Positions 8,910-19,988 of a stretch of DNA of 60,670 nt are shown here, piece after piece (within the stretch, counting starts at the first letter, position 1; every line of letters begins with the position of its first letter). The position numbers and the translations under genes were made by a program. Location of the stretch: positions 1 to 60,670 of the forward strand of contig CANCLV010000003.1 of the NCBI GenBank assembly GCA_947378905.1, written 5' to 3'. The notes beneath the pieces are model-generated. The model did no database searches and had not been told where the DNA came from. It worked only from the letters and a program-made list of their open reading frames with translations. Source of the DNA: Opitutia bacterium. GTDB lineage: Bacteria > Verrucomicrobiota > Verrucomicrobiia > Opitutales > UBA953.

Positions 8910-9029
8910 GGTTGGTCCGTGTGGACTAATCCGAACGGGGGGAAATCCAAACCCAAATACAAAATACACATCCAAAGAACCCCGGTTAGGAGCCTAGCGC
9001 TCTCAAATGTCCTTCACCGGACGCTAACC
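8910..9029 (+). promoter_or_regulatory. Structured RNA element in the rplJ-rplL spacer: 9-bp hairpin plus three-way junction
   Basis: First element: 8910-8918 pairs with 8923-8931 around loop GTGT (9 pairs including two G-U). Second element: an outer stem GGTTAG (8984-8989)/CTAACC (9024-9029) encloses two hairpins, GAGC/GCTC (8990-8993 with 8999-9002) and GTCC/GGAC (9009-9012 with 9019-9022), a three-way junction. A Shine-Dalgarno motif AAGGA (9034-9038) and the rplL ATG follow. Both elements contain GTCC/GGAC stems, so alternative cross-pairing is possible. Likely a translational control, stability or processing element for L7/L12; this function is inference. Confidence 0.6.
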
Positions 9030-9048
9030 ATTCAAGGAACCAAATAAC

Positions 9049-9432
9049 ATGAGTAACATCACAAAAGATCAAGTCATCGAGTGGTTGAGCGCACAAAGCG
9101 TTCTCGAAGTAGCCGCTCTCGTCAAAGACCTCGAAGCAAAGTGGGGCGTTTCCGCTGCTGCTCCTGTCGCTGTCGTCGCCGCCGCTGGTGGTGCCGCTGG
9201 TGGCGCTGCTGCTGAAGAGAAGACTACCTTTGACGTAATCCTCAAGGCCAAGGGTGCGACCCCAATCAACGTAATTAAAGAAGTACGTGCGATTACTGGT
9301 CTCGGACTCAAAGAAGCCAAGGACCTCGTCGACGGTGCGCCTAAGCCTGTTAAGGAAGGCGTCAGCAAAGACGAAGCCAAGGACATTGAGACTAAGCTCA
9401 AGGCCGCCGGCGCTGAAGTTGAAATTAAATAA
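9049..9432 (+). CDS. rplL: 50S ribosomal protein L7/L12
   Basis: A 127-residue protein with an N-terminal dimerisation domain, an Ala/Gly hinge (about residues 38-58) and a C-terminal factor-binding domain ([20 protein letters not shown], then [16 protein letters not shown]). The stalk proteins recruit EF-Tu, EF-G and other GTPases and are present in several copies per ribosome. Unlike most genes here it has a well-placed Shine-Dalgarno motif (AAGGA, 10 bases before ATG) behind a folded spacer, consistent with a need for higher translation than L10. Confidence 0.97.
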   Translation: MSNITKDQVIEWLSAQSVLEVAALVKDLEAKWGVSAAAPVAVVAAAGGAAGGAAAEEKTTFDVILKAKGATPINVIKEVRAITGLGLKEAKDLVDGAPKPVKEGVSKDEAKDIETKLKAAGAEVEIK

Positions 9433-9462
9433 TTTCATCTTCGCTAACGCGTAAGCAAATTT

Positions 9463-9506
9463 GAGCGGGGAGGGGGTTCGCCCTAAAGTTTTCTCCCCGC
9501 TTTTTT
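9463..9506 (+). terminator. Terminator/attenuator between rplL and rpoB
   Basis: GCGGGGAG (9465-9472) pairs with CTCCCCGC (9493-9500), extended by A9464-T9501 and G9463-T9502. Inside, GGG TTCG CCC (9474-9483) forms a UUCG tetraloop hairpin. A run of six T (9501-9506) follows. It is a strong intrinsic-terminator shape inside an otherwise continuous block, so it probably terminates part of the transcripts and lowers rpoBC relative to ribosomal proteins, as the rplL-rpoB attenuator does in E. coli. Confidence 0.8.
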
Positions 9507-9592
9507 AAAACGGCAGTCTGGGCCGCCCAAAACCAGACAACCACTTTCTTAAAAGATAAATTAACCAGCCACTCCGACACTCTACACCCGCC

Positions 9593-12500
9593 ATGCCACA
9601 AGTACGTAATAACTTCGGAAAACTCAGCGAAGTCATCCCACCACCAAACCTGATCGAGAACCAAATCTCTTCTTACCGAGAGTTCCTCCAGCTCGATAAA
9701 AATTCTGGCGCACTCGACAAGTTAGGTCTGCATGCCGTCTTCCATGAGGCATTCCCTATCTCTAGTAACAACGGAAACTTCAGTCTCGAGTACCAAGGCT
9801 ACAGCTTAATCTTACCTAAGACCACTGAGCTGGAATGCATCCGTGAGGGTATCAGTTATGCCGTCACCGTGATGCTTAAATTACGTCTTTCAGAAAAGAG
9901 CACATTTAAAGACGAAGAAATCATGATGGGTGAAATCCCGATGATTACTGAGCGTGGTTCATTTATTGTTAATGGTGCTGAACGTGTAGTCGTTTCACAA
10001 TTACACCGCAGCCCTGGTATCTGCTTTGAGGAATCTCAGCACACCAGCGGAAAACAGTTACACGCTTTCCGTATTATTCCTGATCGCGGAACTTGGATCG
10101 AAGTCCAATTCGACCAAAACGATTTACTTTGGGTTTACCTCGATCGCCGTCGCCGTCGCCGTAAGTTCTTAGTCACCACTTTACTCCGCGCCTTTGGTTA
10201 TAAGGACGATAAGGATATCCTGAGTCTTTTCTACGCCAGCAAGGAATACACCGCCGAGAGCGCTCTTAAATTAGAGCCCGAGAAATTAGCTAATTTAGTT
10301 TATGCTGATCACATTGTTGATGTTGATACCAACACCAGTAAAGTGATTGCTAAACAGTACGACAAACTCTCTCGCGAGACCCTCAAGGAAATTCACAAAC
10401 AACTGCCTAAGCAGAAGTTTAGCGTCTTTGATACGAGTTTCGATGATGGCGCCGTAATTCTTTCGCTCCGTAAAGATATCAGTGCTGTTCGTAACGAAGA
10501 AGAAGCCCTCAAGGAAATCTTCCGTAAATTACGTCCCGGTGAACCTGTGAACGTGAAGAACGCACGTGCTCACATGCAACGCCTCTTCCAAGATCCTCTT
10601 CGTTATGACTTGGGTCGCGTGGGTCGCTATAAACTTAACCAGAAATTAAATCTCAAGACTCCGATTGATACTCGTATTATCACTCCGGAAGATATCGTTG
10701 CCGCCACAAAACTCCTTTGCGAACTCCGCAAAAAAGACGGTCCAGTAGACGATATCGATCACTTGGGCAGCCGTCGTGTTCGTAACGTCGGTGAATTATT
10801 AGCTAACCAATGCCGCGCAGGTCTTAAGAATGTGATTAAGACAGTTAAGGCTCGCATCAATGAATACGATCAGAGTGTTGATTCCATCACTCCTCAAAAA
10901 TTAGTTAATCCAAAACCTTTCGCTAATTTAATCCGCGAGTTTTTCCAACGCAGTCAGCTCAGCCAGTTGATGGATCAAATCAATCCGCTGTCCGAGTTAA
11001 CGCACAAGCGTCGACTTTCCGCTCTCGGGCCTGGAGGTTTAAATCGCGATCGTGCTGGTTTCGAAGTGCGTGACGTTCACCCTTCGCACTACGGTCGTAT
11101 CTGTCCGATTGAGACTCCTGAAGGTCCCAATATCGGCTTAATTAATTCACTGTCCACTTATTCACGTATTAACGAGTTTGGTTTTATCGAAGCACCTTAT
11201 CGTAAGGTTGTTCGCGGTAAAGTTACCAACACCGTTGAATACATGACTGCCGACCAAGAAGAAAAATTCAAGGTTGCTCAGGCTAATTCTGAATTAGACG
11301 CCAACGGAAATCTCAAAGGCAAAGTCACTGTTCGTTATCGCGACGATATTTTAGAAGAAGATCCAGATTCCGTCGATTACATGGACGTTTCGCCTCAACA
11401 GGTTGTTTCTGTGGCTGCGGGATTAATTCCTTTCCTAGAGCACGATGACGCTAATCGCGCACTCATGGGTTCGAATATGCAACGCCAAGGTGTTCCCTTG
11501 GTTATTACCGAATCTCCATTCGTTGGTACTGGCTTAGAACGCCGTGTGGCTATCGACTCGAAGACTGTGGTTGTCGCTGAAGGCGTAGGTATTGTCGCTG
11601 CAGCTGACGCACGTCGCATCGTTACCACCAAAGATGGTGAGATTTCTCCTGCTCAAGTTGAAAACAAGAAACTCAAGAGTGATCCTGCTAAAGGACTCTT
11701 CGTTTACGATCTCCGCAAATTCTTAAAGACCAACGCTTCGACCTGTTTTAATCAACGTCCTCTCGTTCGTCGTGGTGATAAGGTAAAAGCTGGTGATGTG
11801 ATCGCCGATGGTGCTGCTACCGATAAAGGTGAGCTCGCTCTTGGACGTAACGTTCTCGTCGGCTTCATGCCTTGGAATGGTTACAACTTCGAAGATGCTA
11901 TTCTTCTCTCTGAGCGTTTATTGAAAGACGATGTCTTTACCTCAATCCACATTGAGGAATTCGAAGTCACTGCTCGCGATACCAAGCTCGGACCTGAACA
12001 AATTACCCGCGATATTCCAAATCTTGGTGAAGATGCTTTACGCAATCTAAACCGCGATGGTGTTATCCGCATTGGTGCTGAAGTTAAACCTGACGATATT
12101 CTCGTCGGCAAAATCACTCCTAAGAGTGAAGGGGACTTAGCTCCTGAAGAGAAACTTCTCCGTGCAATCTTCGGTGAAAAAGCTCGTGACGTAAAAGATA
12201 CCTCACTCCGCGTACCTTCGGGTATCTCCGGTATCATCATGGATGTGAAGGTTTCTTCACGTACAGATAAAGATGACGGACGCCTTTCACCTAACGATCA
12301 GCGCCGCGCCTTGAAGAAAGTTAACGAAGAGTACCGCACTCAAGAATCTCGTCTCCGCGAAGAGATGACTGAGTCTCTCTCAAACATCTTACTCGGTGAG
12401 AAAATCCCTCTCGACGTTAAGAATTCCGAAACCGGCGAAGCAATCATTCCTGCTAATCGAAAGATTACCAAGACATTACTCCGTCGCTTAGCTTCTGTTT

Positions 12501-13393
12501 CTCGCACCATCGAGATGAACGATTCACCTGTGAAGCAGAAGATTCGTCAAATCGTTGATGGTTACCACCGCAAGTTCGACGAACTCGATCAAGAACGTTC
12601 ACGTAAAGTGGACTCCATTGAACAAGGTATCGACGAAGGTGGCGCGATTAAGAACGTTAAAGTCTTTATCGCTACCAAGCGTAAGATTCAAGTCGGTGAC
12701 AAGATGGCAGGCCGTCACGGAAATAAAGGTGTCGTCGCTCGCATTGTTCCAGTCGAAGACATGCCATTCTTATCTGACGGTACACCTGTAGATATCTGTC
12801 TGAACCCGCTCGGCGTTCCTTCTCGAATGAACGTGGGTCAGGTTTTAGAAACTCACTTAGGTTGGGCCTGTTCCAAACTAGGATTAAAAGTAGCTACTCC
12901 GATCTTCGACGGTATTCCTGAAAAACAAATTCGTGAATACTTGAAGCAAGCAAACCTTCCTGAGACCGGTAAAGCGATGTTAGTCAACGGTCACACCGGT
13001 GAAGCTTTCGACCAAGACGTTGTGGTTGGTCACATCTACATGATGAAGCTTAATCACTTAGTAGCGGACAAGATTCACGCACGTGCAACTGGTCCTTACA
13101 GCCTCATCACTCAACAGCCTCTCGGTGGTAAAGCCCAATACGGTGGCCAACGTTTCGGTGAAATGGAAGTTTGGGCACTCGAAGCCTACGGCGCTGCTTA
13201 CACTCTCCAAGAGCTTCTCACAGTTAAGTCTGACGACGTCGCAGGACGTACTAAGATTTACGAACAACTCGTTAAAGGCGACAACACCCTCGTCAGTGGT
13301 ACTCCGCAATCTTTCAACGTTCTGATGAAAGAAATGCAAGCACTCTGCTTGGATGTTCGCCTCGGTTCAACCACTCCTAGCGAGCGTAACTAA
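9593..13393 (+). CDS. rpoB: DNA-directed RNA polymerase subunit beta
   Basis: A 1266-residue catalytic subunit. Recognisable regions are the rifampicin-binding segment ([19 protein letters not shown], then SALGPGGL), [19 protein letters not shown], the [12 protein letters not shown] motif that approaches the active site, and the C-terminal clamp segment [19 protein letters not shown]. The rifampicin pocket differs from E. coli at two cluster positions (Leu for F514, Ile for N518). The 160-base spacer upstream holds the attenuator and a GTCTGG/CCAGAC hairpin (9516-9538). No Shine-Dalgarno motif precedes the ATG. rpoC follows after 29 bases. Confidence 0.98.
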   Translation: MPQVRNNFGKLSEVIPPPNLIENQISSYREFLQLDKNSGALDKLGLHAVFHEAFPISSNNGNFSLEYQGYSLILPKTTELECIREGISYAVTVMLKLRLSEKSTFKDEEIMMGEIPMITERGSFIVNGAERVVVSQLHRSPGICFEESQHTSGKQLHAFRIIPDRGTWIEVQFDQNDLLWVYLDRRRRRRKFLVTTLLRAFGYKDDKDILSLFYASKEYTAESALKLEPEKLANLVYADHIVDVDTNTSKVIAKQYDKLSRETLKEIHKQLPKQKFSVFDTSFDDGAVILSLRKDISAVRNEEEALKEIFRKLRPGEPVNVKNARAHMQRLFQDPLRYDLGRVGRYKLNQKLNLKTPIDTRIITPEDIVAATKLLCELRKKDGPVDDIDHLGSRRVRNVGELLANQCRAGLKNVIKTVKARINEYDQSVDSITPQKLVNPKPFANLIREFFQRSQLSQLMDQINPLSELTHKRRLSALGPGGLNRDRAGFEVRDVHPSHYGRICPIETPEGPNIGLINSLSTYSRINEFGFIEAPYRKVVRGKVTNTVEYMTADQEEKFKVAQANSELDANGNLKGKVTVRYRDDILEEDPDSVDYMDVSPQQVVSVAAGLIPFLEHDDANRALMGSNMQRQGVPLVITESPFVGTGLERRVAIDSKTVVVAEGVGIVAAADARRIVTTKDGEISPAQVENKKLKSDPAKGLFVYDLRKFLKTNASTCFNQRPLVRRGDKVKAGDVIADGAATDKGELALGRNVLVGFMPWNGYNFEDAILLSERLLKDDVFTSIHIEEFEVTARDTKLGPEQITRDIPNLGEDALRNLNRDGVIRIGAEVKPDDILVGKITPKSEGDLAPEEKLLRAIFGEKARDVKDTSLRVPSGISGIIMDVKVSSRTDKDDGRLSPNDQRRALKKVNEEYRTQESRLREEMTESLSNILLGEKIPLDVKNSETGEAIIPANRKITKTLLRRLASVSRTIEMNDSPVKQKIRQIVDGYHRKFDELDQERSRKVDSIEQGIDEGGAIKNVKVFIATKRKIQVGDKMAGRHGNKGVVARIVPVEDMPFLSDGTPVDICLNPLGVPSRMNVGQVLETHLGWACSKLGLKVATPIFDGIPEKQIREYLKQANLPETGKAMLVNGHTGEAFDQDVVVGHIYMMKLNHLVADKIHARATGPYSLITQQPLGGKAQYGGQRFGEMEVWALEAYGAAYTLQELLTVKSDDVAGRTKIYEQLVKGDNTLVSGTPQSFNVLMKEMQALCLDVRLGSTTPSERN

Positions 13394-13422
13394 TAACTAA
13401 AAACTCAAACAACCTTACATAC

Positions 13423-16400
13423 ATGATTCACCCGGAACATTCCCCTGAGTTTACCGCCAACGAAGCCAAGGAGCAGTCCTTCGATTTCGTTTCTATCTCC
13501 ATTGCTTCACCCGAAGAAATTGTCGCCTGGACTGGTGAGCAGTTCCTCGACGAACTCGACGAGCACGGAAATCGCAAAGTAAAAGGACTTAAAGAAGTTA
13601 AGAGCCCTGAAACGATTAACTATCGTTCATTCAAACCTGAGCCTAACGGTCTTTTCTGTCAGCGTATTTTCGGACCTGTCCGTGACTACGAGTGCTATTG
13701 CGGAAAATACAAAAAAGTTAAATATAAAGACGTCGTTTGTGATAAGTGCGGCGTTGAAGTAACTGTTTCCCGCGTTCGTCGCGAACGCATGGGTTACATC
13801 CGCATGGCGATCCCTGTTTCGCACATTTGGTTCCTTAAGAGCATGCCCAGCCGTTTATCGCTGATGCTCGACATGACCACTCGTCAGTTAGAACAAGTCA
13901 TCTACTACCAAAAATACTTAGTGGTAGATCCTGGTCAGACGGGCATGGTTGAAAAAGAATTATTAGACGAAGAAGGTTACCGTAAGGCCGTAGAGACTCA
14001 TGGTCCTGACGCGTTCAAGGCGCGCATGGGTGCTGAAGCTCTCCAGCAATTACTGAAGAAGATGGATTTAGCCGCCACCGTTGAAGGTTTACGCGACCAA
14101 CTTCGCTCCACTCGCTCTAAGCAGATCAAGAAGAAGATCGCTCGTCGTATGAAGATTATCCAAGGCTTCTTGGCCTCTGGAAAACGTCCTGAGCACATGA
14201 TTTTAACGGTACTTCCCGTTATCCCTCCTGACTTACGTCCATTAGTTCCTTTAGAAGGCGGTCGCTTTGCGACTTCTGACTTAAACGATCTCTATCGTCG
14301 CGTCATCAATCGTAATAACCGATTGAAGCAACTCATTCAGATGAAAACACCTGATGTGATCATCCATAATGAAATGCGTATGTTACAAGAAGCAGTTGAT
14401 GCTCTCTTGGACAACGGTCGTCACGGTAAGCCCGTCAAGGATCGCGATCGTCAGCTCAAATCTATCAGCGACATGTTGAAGGGTAAGCATGGTCGTTTCC
14501 GTCAAAATCTTTTAGGTAAGCGCGTCGACTACTCTGGCCGTTCTGTTATCGTTATCGGCCCTGAGTTGAAATTAAATCAGTGTGGTCTTCCTAAGAAGAT
14601 GGCGCTCGTTTTATTCGAACCATTCATCATTCGCCGCCTGAAAGATCTTGGCTTTGCACACACCGTTCGCGGTGCACGTAAGCACATTGAGCAAAAGAAG
14701 CCTGAGGTTTGGGATATTTTAGAAGAAGTGACTAAGGGTCACCCTGTCTTCTTAAATCGTGCACCAACCCTTCACCGTCTTTCAATTCAGGCGTTTGAAC
14801 CTGTACTCATTGAAGGTGATGCGATTCGTCTGCACCCACTCGTTTGTACCGCGTACAATGCTGACTTCGACGGTGACCAAATGGCCGTTCACGTTCCGCT
14901 TTCGCTGGAAGCCATCATGGAGTGCAAGCTCTTGATGATGTCCACGAACAACATCTTCTCACCTTCGAGCGGCAAGCCGATCTTAACACCTTCCCAAGAT
15001 ATTGTGTTGGGTGCTTACTATCTCACGCTTGAGCCTGCGAATAAGCCTAAGAACGAACAACACTTACCGGTGATTGGTTCAGTCGAAGAAGCTAATTACG
15101 CTGAAGCTGAAGGTGCATTACACTTCCACGATTGGGTACGTTATGCGAACCCTGACTTCGGTCGCGACACTGTACACGGCGACAAAAACGCTCGTACCAT
15201 TGTGACCACTGTAGGTCGTATTATCTTCAACACCATTTGGCCTTCGGAACTCGGTTTCTTCAACGAGACTGTGAAGAAGGGTCAGTTAGGTGATTTAATT
15301 CTTAAGACTTACAAGAGCGTAGGTAAGGAACTTTCCATTCCTGTTCTCGATGCACTTAAGGACACTGGTTTCCGCGTCGCAACTAAAGCAGGTATTTCTA
15401 TCGGTGTTTCCGACATGATCTATCCGGCCGAAAAAGATGCCGTCGTTAAAGAAGCCACCCTCAAGGTACGCGAATACCAAAAGCAAAACGAAAGTGGTAC
15501 CATCACTAATGATGAGCGCCGAAACAAGGTCGTTGATACCTGGTCCAGCGCTACTAACACGATTGCTCAATCCGTTTACAATACACTCTCCGAAGCTGCG
15601 AAAGTAGCTGGTGTTCGTAAGGGTGACCCTCGTCACACGCACCGCATGATCATTAATCCGGTTTATGCGATGATGGATTCTGGTGCGCGTGGTAATAAAG
15701 CTCAGGTTAAGCAGTTGTGTGGTGCTCGTGGTTTAATGGCTAAACCTTCAGGTGAAATTATCGAACGCCCAATCTTATCTTCATTCCGTGAAGGCCTCTC
15801 CGTTCTCGAGTACTTTATCTCGACGCACGGTGCTCGTAAGGGTCTTTCCGATACTGCGCTTAAAACCGCTGACGCTGGTTACATGACCCGTAAGTTGTGT
15901 GACGTAGCGATGGACGTGATCGTTACCGACAATCGCAACCTTTCATCGGGCTCGGAAGTTATTCCTTTAAGTGATGCCGCTATCGGCCGTCACTTATCGA
16001 TCGATGTTCCTAATCCATCTGGTGCTGCTAAGCCTTTAATTAAAGGTGATACAACACTCACCGAGGAGATGGTAGCTAAGTTGCGCGATGCTGGTGTCGA
16101 TCGCGTAGCCGTTCGTCTCCCTAATGGTGTTTGGAAATCCACGATTTACGACGGTGACGAAATTCTCGTTCCATTGGCTGACCGTATCATTGGTCGTTGC
16201 CCATCGGATGATGTCGTCAACCCTCTCAATCCTTCCGAAATTATCGTAGCTGCTGGTGAACTCATTACTGAGGACATCGCTAAAGCTATCGAGAAGTCGG
16301 GTATCGATCGCGTGAAGGTTCTTTCGCCACTCACACACATGCATGTGAATGCGATTCCGCCTAAGTCTTACGGTCTCGATCCGTCTACTGGACGTATTGT

Positions 16401-17760
16401 TGAGCGTGGTACCGCAGTCGGCATTATCGCTGCGCAATCAATCGGTGAGCCTGGTACACAGTTAACCATGCGTACTTTCCACATTGGTGGTGTTGCTCAG
16501 TTAAAGACTCCTGAAATCAAAACTGAAATCAATGGTCACATTGAATTCGTAGATCTCAATACTGTACCACTTCACGATGCACTCGTTGCGGTTAACGGTA
16601 CGGGCTTAATCCGAATCGTTGGTGAGGCTAATCAGCCTGCTAAGGAATATCGTATTCTCGCCGGTACTGTCATCAAGGTTAAGGACGGACAAGCTATCAA
16701 GAAAGACCAAATCATTGCAGCTTGGGATCCTAACAACACTCCTATTCTGGCCAATGCTATCGGTAAGATTCGCCTCATTGATATGATCAATGGTGTGACT
16801 TACAATGAAGAGCGCGATACCGCGGCGAATAAATTCATCAAGAGCATCATCGAACACTCGGATGAGCAAAATCCACAGATCCAAATCGTAAATGCGAAGG
16901 GTGAAAACCTCGGAACATTCTCGATTCCTGCGGGTGCTCGTGTCGTCGTTGAAGAGGGCACTGAAGTTGAAGTGGGAACCTTGCTCGCAAGAATTCCACG
17001 TCAGGCCGCGAAGACTCAAGATATTACCGCTGGCTTACCTCGTATTTCCGAACTCTTTGAAGCTCGTCCTCCAAAGGATGCAGCTGAAATTGCGAAGATT
17101 GATGGAGAGGTTGAATTCCAACCTTCCGTTCGCGGTAAGAAGCGCCTGGTTATCAAAGATTCTATTGGTCGCGAAGAAGAGCACTTAATTCCTCACGGTA
17201 AACACATTAACGTGGTTGCTGGTGAAAAAGTTAAGCAAGGCCAACCACTCACCGATGGAGCTGTCGATCCTCACGATATCTTAGATATTCTTGGACAGTC
17301 GCGTGTACAGGACTACCTCATCACCGAAATTCAAAAAGTTTATCGCTCACAAGGTGTTGTTATTAACGACAAGCACATTGAAATCATCGTAGCTCGAATG
17401 CTCCGTAAGGTGCGCATCACCGAGCCAGGCGATTCCGATTACTTGTGGGGCGAGCACGTCGATCGCAGCACCCTCGCTGAAGTGAATCGTTCGATTCACG
17501 AACGTGGTGGTCAGATTGCCGAATACGAGCCTATCCTTCTCGGTATCACTAAAGCATCGCTCGAGACGGAGTCATTCATCTCAGCCGCTTCCTTCCAAGA
17601 AACCACTCGCGTTCTCACCGATGCAGCTACCATGGCTCGTCGCGATCCGCTGACTGGATTTAAGGAAAATGTGATTATGGGCCACCTTGTTCCTGCGGGC
17701 ACTGGATTGCCTATTTACAGAAAGATTAAGGTAACCCCAACTGAGTTAACCGCTGAATAA
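13423..17760 (+). CDS. rpoC: DNA-directed RNA polymerase subunit beta', lacking the second zinc site
   Basis: A 1445-residue catalytic subunit. The first zinc site is intact (Cys91, Cys93, Cys106, Cys109) and the active-site motif NADFDGDQM is at 479-487. The second zinc site, normally four cysteines, is absent: the position of E. coli Cys814 reads [10 protein letters not shown] (834-843), and the later CxxxxxxCxxC cluster reads [14 protein letters not shown] (971-984). Between them residues 848-897 and 917-966 are an ungapped internal duplication (18 of 50 identical; both begin PLxDxxIGR and end DRVxV). The trigger-loop region after [18 protein letters not shown] is normal. The first 30 residues extend beyond the usual N-terminus. 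Its 3' end is marked by a strong terminator. Confidence 0.98.
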   Translation: MIHPEHSPEFTANEAKEQSFDFVSISIASPEEIVAWTGEQFLDELDEHGNRKVKGLKEVKSPETINYRSFKPEPNGLFCQRIFGPVRDYECYCGKYKKVKYKDVVCDKCGVEVTVSRVRRERMGYIRMAIPVSHIWFLKSMPSRLSLMLDMTTRQLEQVIYYQKYLVVDPGQTGMVEKELLDEEGYRKAVETHGPDAFKARMGAEALQQLLKKMDLAATVEGLRDQLRSTRSKQIKKKIARRMKIIQGFLASGKRPEHMILTVLPVIPPDLRPLVPLEGGRFATSDLNDLYRRVINRNNRLKQLIQMKTPDVIIHNEMRMLQEAVDALLDNGRHGKPVKDRDRQLKSISDMLKGKHGRFRQNLLGKRVDYSGRSVIVIGPELKLNQCGLPKKMALVLFEPFIIRRLKDLGFAHTVRGARKHIEQKKPEVWDILEEVTKGHPVFLNRAPTLHRLSIQAFEPVLIEGDAIRLHPLVCTAYNADFDGDQMAVHVPLSLEAIMECKLLMMSTNNIFSPSSGKPILTPSQDIVLGAYYLTLEPANKPKNEQHLPVIGSVEEANYAEAEGALHFHDWVRYANPDFGRDTVHGDKNARTIVTTVGRIIFNTIWPSELGFFNETVKKGQLGDLILKTYKSVGKELSIPVLDALKDTGFRVATKAGISIGVSDMIYPAEKDAVVKEATLKVREYQKQNESGTITNDERRNKVVDTWSSATNTIAQSVYNTLSEAAKVAGVRKGDPRHTHRMIINPVYAMMDSGARGNKAQVKQLCGARGLMAKPSGEIIERPILSSFREGLSVLEYFISTHGARKGLSDTALKTADAGYMTRKLCDVAMDVIVTDNRNLSSGSEVIPLSDAAIGRHLSIDVPNPSGAAKPLIKGDTTLTEEMVAKLRDAGVDRVAVRLPNGVWKSTIYDGDEILVPLADRIIGRCPSDDVVNPLNPSEIIVAAGELITEDIAKAIEKSGIDRVKVLSPLTHMHVNAIPPKSYGLDPSTGRIVERGTAVGIIAAQSIGEPGTQLTMRTFHIGGVAQLKTPEIKTEINGHIEFVDLNTVPLHDALVAVNGTGLIRIVGEANQPAKEYRILAGTVIKVKDGQAIKKDQIIAAWDPNNTPILANAIGKIRLIDMINGVTYNEERDTAANKFIKSIIEHSDEQNPQIQIVNAKGENLGTFSIPAGARVVVEEGTEVEVGTLLARIPRQAAKTQDITAGLPRISELFEARPPKDAAEIAKIDGEVEFQPSVRGKKRLVIKDSIGREEEHLIPHGKHINVVAGEKVKQGQPLTDGAVDPHDILDILGQSRVQDYLITEIQKVYRSQGVVINDKHIEIIVARMLRKVRITEPGDSDYLWGEHVDRSTLAEVNRSIHERGGQIAEYEPILLGITKASLETESFISAASFQETTRVLTDAATMARRDPLTGFKENVIMGHLVPAGTGLPIYRKIKVTPTELTAE

Positions 17761-17793
17761 TTAACACAAGTAGCTAATAATCAGTTGTTTATG

Positions 17794-17831
17794 AAAGCAG
17801 GCGTACTAAATTGTACGCCTGCTTTGTTTAT
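17794..17831 (+). terminator. Intrinsic terminator after rpoC
   Basis: A perfect 13-bp stem, AAAGCAGGCGTAC (17794-17806) with GTACGCCTGCTTT (17813-17825), around the loop TAAATT, followed by a T-rich tail. It closes the tuf-rpoC block before the exopolysaccharide export genes. Confidence 0.85.
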
Positions 17832-17897
17832 CCCTTTAATTGTTGAGATTAGCCCTTAAATTCAAACTATTCATAACTTATACCCCAGCTGAAATTT

Positions 17898-19226
17898 ATG
17901 CCTAAAACCAAGTTTTTTTTAGCCGCCGCCTGTTTGTTGGGCACAAGTCCGTTCATTAAAGCCGCTACCTTTATCCCTACCTCGCCATTGATACAAATTG
18001 GCGATGATACCGACATATTTTTTACCGGTTCTCTGTCCTTCGACCTGAAGGACAATTTATTCTCTGTCGCCGATAAAAAATCCGCCGCCTTGGTAACGTT
18101 TATCCCGGGGTTTGATTTGCAGTACGCTAAGGATAGTCCTCTTTCCGTAAATGTAAAAGCTGCCCGATCTTTTCTGCGATATGATAAGTCCGAGTACAAA
18201 GATCTAGAGCAGGGGCAGGATAATATTTTCGGTTGCGTTAATTACGATACCGGAGGTCCTCTGGTGGTTGGCGTATCAACGTCTTATAACGAGTCCGCCC
18301 GAAATGATAATTTAGCTAACGTTTTAGGTGCAGACAGTAATCAAGTTCTCGGTGCAACGTTAGTGCGCCAGGCTAATTATTCCCACTCTTTGACCATAGG
18401 ATATAAACTTACAGAAAAATTGAGCTTAAATCTAAGTTTCATTAATTCCTACAATCACTATTTAAATCCGATTAAAACTAAGACCTCGGCAGTAGATTCA
18501 GGTGACGGATTTACCTACGAGGATATTTCTTATAATACCAATACGCTTAGCGAAATTAATACTAAATCCATACCGATTAATATTACATATAAAACTCCGA
18601 GCGAAAAGTTGGTATATGGTCTGAGTTTTAAGCATGACGTGAGTGATTACTCGGCAGCGCCTTATTTCCGCACTAAACAGAAAATTTTACCAACTCCTGT
18701 TGGAAGTGTTAATCCGGTAGCTCGACCCGCTGGACAACAACAATTCACCAACGATTTCCTGGGCTTTACCGTAAATGGTGAACCCACCTCTTCGGGTAAG
18801 ATTCACATTACCACCCGCTTGGGATATTTCAGTTCCGATTTAGATGGGGTATCTGACAACGGCTTATCTTATGATTTAAAAGTTTCTCATAACTTAACGG
18901 AAAAATTTACCCACGAAGTAAACTTTATTCACGATACGTCTGCTTCGGCTGCTGGTGGTTCGATACAGAGCGACTCCATCAGTTACACTATAGCTTACGC
19001 CGTATCTGAAAAAGTAGCGGTGAATTTCCACGCTTTAAAATCGAAGGCTGTTACAGGAAGTACCCAAGTTGACACAGTTGATTTTAATGCCGGTGTAAGC
19101 TGGGAGTATAATAAATATATCAAACTCGATGCCATGATTGATACCATGGATTCCAAGGTTAAGAATTCGCCCTCGTCTAATTTCAAGGCCAACTCATTTA
19201 ATCTTTCATCGACTTTCCGATATTAA
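17898..19226 (+). CDS. Outer-membrane beta-barrel protein, probably exopolysaccharide-system associated
   Basis: A 442-residue protein with an N-terminal signal peptide (basic MPKTK, hydrophobic FFLAAACLLG, cleavage near IKA-A about residue 23). The rest consists of alternating polar/hydrophobic beta-strand-like segments with many Asn, Ser, Thr and Tyr, and it ends in a terminal aromatic strand (SFNLSSTFRY), the usual signature for outer-membrane barrel insertion. It is first in a row of three closely spaced genes with the polysaccharide export protein and the chain-length/kinase protein. In PEP-CTERM-type exopolysaccharide loci a comparable barrel protein occurs at this place; assigning it to that family is inference. 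Confidence 0.75.
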   Translation: MPKTKFFLAAACLLGTSPFIKAATFIPTSPLIQIGDDTDIFFTGSLSFDLKDNLFSVADKKSAALVTFIPGFDLQYAKDSPLSVNVKAARSFLRYDKSEYKDLEQGQDNIFGCVNYDTGGPLVVGVSTSYNESARNDNLANVLGADSNQVLGATLVRQANYSHSLTIGYKLTEKLSLNLSFINSYNHYLNPIKTKTSAVDSGDGFTYEDISYNTNTLSEINTKSIPINITYKTPSEKLVYGLSFKHDVSDYSAAPYFRTKQKILPTPVGSVNPVARPAGQQQFTNDFLGFTVNGEPTSSGKIHITTRLGYFSSDLDGVSDNGLSYDLKVSHNLTEKFTHEVNFIHDTSASAAGGSIQSDSISYTIAYAVSEKVAVNFHALKSKAVTGSTQVDTVDFNAGVSWEYNKYIKLDAMIDTMDSKVKNSPSSNFKANSFNLSSTFRY

Positions 19227-19262
19227 GAATCTCAAGCAGGCCCAACCTACAACAGATCTTAT

Positions 19263-19985
19263 ATGTTAGATTGCTCGATTTTATTTTTCCGACGTTGCAC
19301 AGCTTTAACCTGTGTTTTCGGTATCACAGCGAGCATTTTTACACTTTCAGCTGAGACTTTAGAGTTGGGTCGAGTGTCGAAATCCAACCCGCCTGACGCA
19401 GTGAGTGAAACGGTGGTTCCAACTGCACCTGTAAATAAACCTGCGAGCGTGGATGAAATAAAATCCGATACCGTTGCCGCCAAGACTTCCTATCGACTCC
19501 GCGCCCGTGATTTTATCCGTGTTGGGGTCATTAACGAAAATGATACAGTAATTGAGCGACGAATTAATCCGGATGGAACCATTGATATCCCTTTTTTAAA
19601 GCAACTTGTGCCCGTGGCAGGCTTAACAATCACGGAGGCCCAAGATTTACTCACTAAACGCTTTAGCCGTTACTTTAAACAACCTCAGGTTGTTATTGCC
19701 ATTGTTGCCTATGCCGAGCGCCGTGTTTATATTTCAGGTTATGTCGGTCGAGCTGGGCCCGTAACAATCCCACCAGAAGAAAATCTCACATTAGGCAAAG
19801 CACTCTCTATGGCCGGCGGAATTCTTGCGCGTGGTCGTAGATCAGATGTCGCGATCAAACGACTGAAACCTGACGGCGAGATTGAATTGATTCTCAAAGA
19901 TATGCGAAAAATAGATTCAGGTGATGAACCTGACTTCATTCTTCAAGACGAAGACGCAATCTATGTCGAAGATAGCCGCTTTTAA
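19263..19985 (+). CDS. Polysaccharide export (Wza/GumB-like) periplasmic protein
   Basis: A 240-residue protein with a signal sequence (about residues 1-30, ending near LSAE) and no clear lipobox. Residues about 70-155 form the polysaccharide export domain (RARDFIRVGVINENDTVI, PDGTIDIPFL, GLTITEAQDLLTKRF), followed by a SLBB-like domain (RVYISGYVGRAGPVTIPPEE, LTLGKALSMAGGI). Wza-type proteins form the outer-membrane or periplasmic channel for exported polysaccharide. It is shorter than Wza and lacks its C-terminal membrane helix, so the adjacent barrel protein may supply the outer-membrane pore. Only 3 bases separate it from the next gene. Confidence 0.88.
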   Translation: MLDCSILFFRRCTALTCVFGITASIFTLSAETLELGRVSKSNPPDAVSETVVPTAPVNKPASVDEIKSDTVAAKTSYRLRARDFIRVGVINENDTVIERRINPDGTIDIPFLKQLVPVAGLTITEAQDLLTKRFSRYFKQPQVVIAIVAYAERRVYISGYVGRAGPVTIPPEENLTLGKALSMAGGILARGRRSDVAIKRLKPDGEIELILKDMRKIDSGDEPDFILQDEDAIYVEDSRF

Positions 19986-19988
19986 TTC

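Noticed and set aside
11000..11060. Rifampicin-resistance substitutions in RpoB
   Set aside because: The two differences from E. coli in the cluster (Leu for F514, Ile for N518) lie at positions that I recall vary among bacteria; resistance cannot be claimed from sequence alone.
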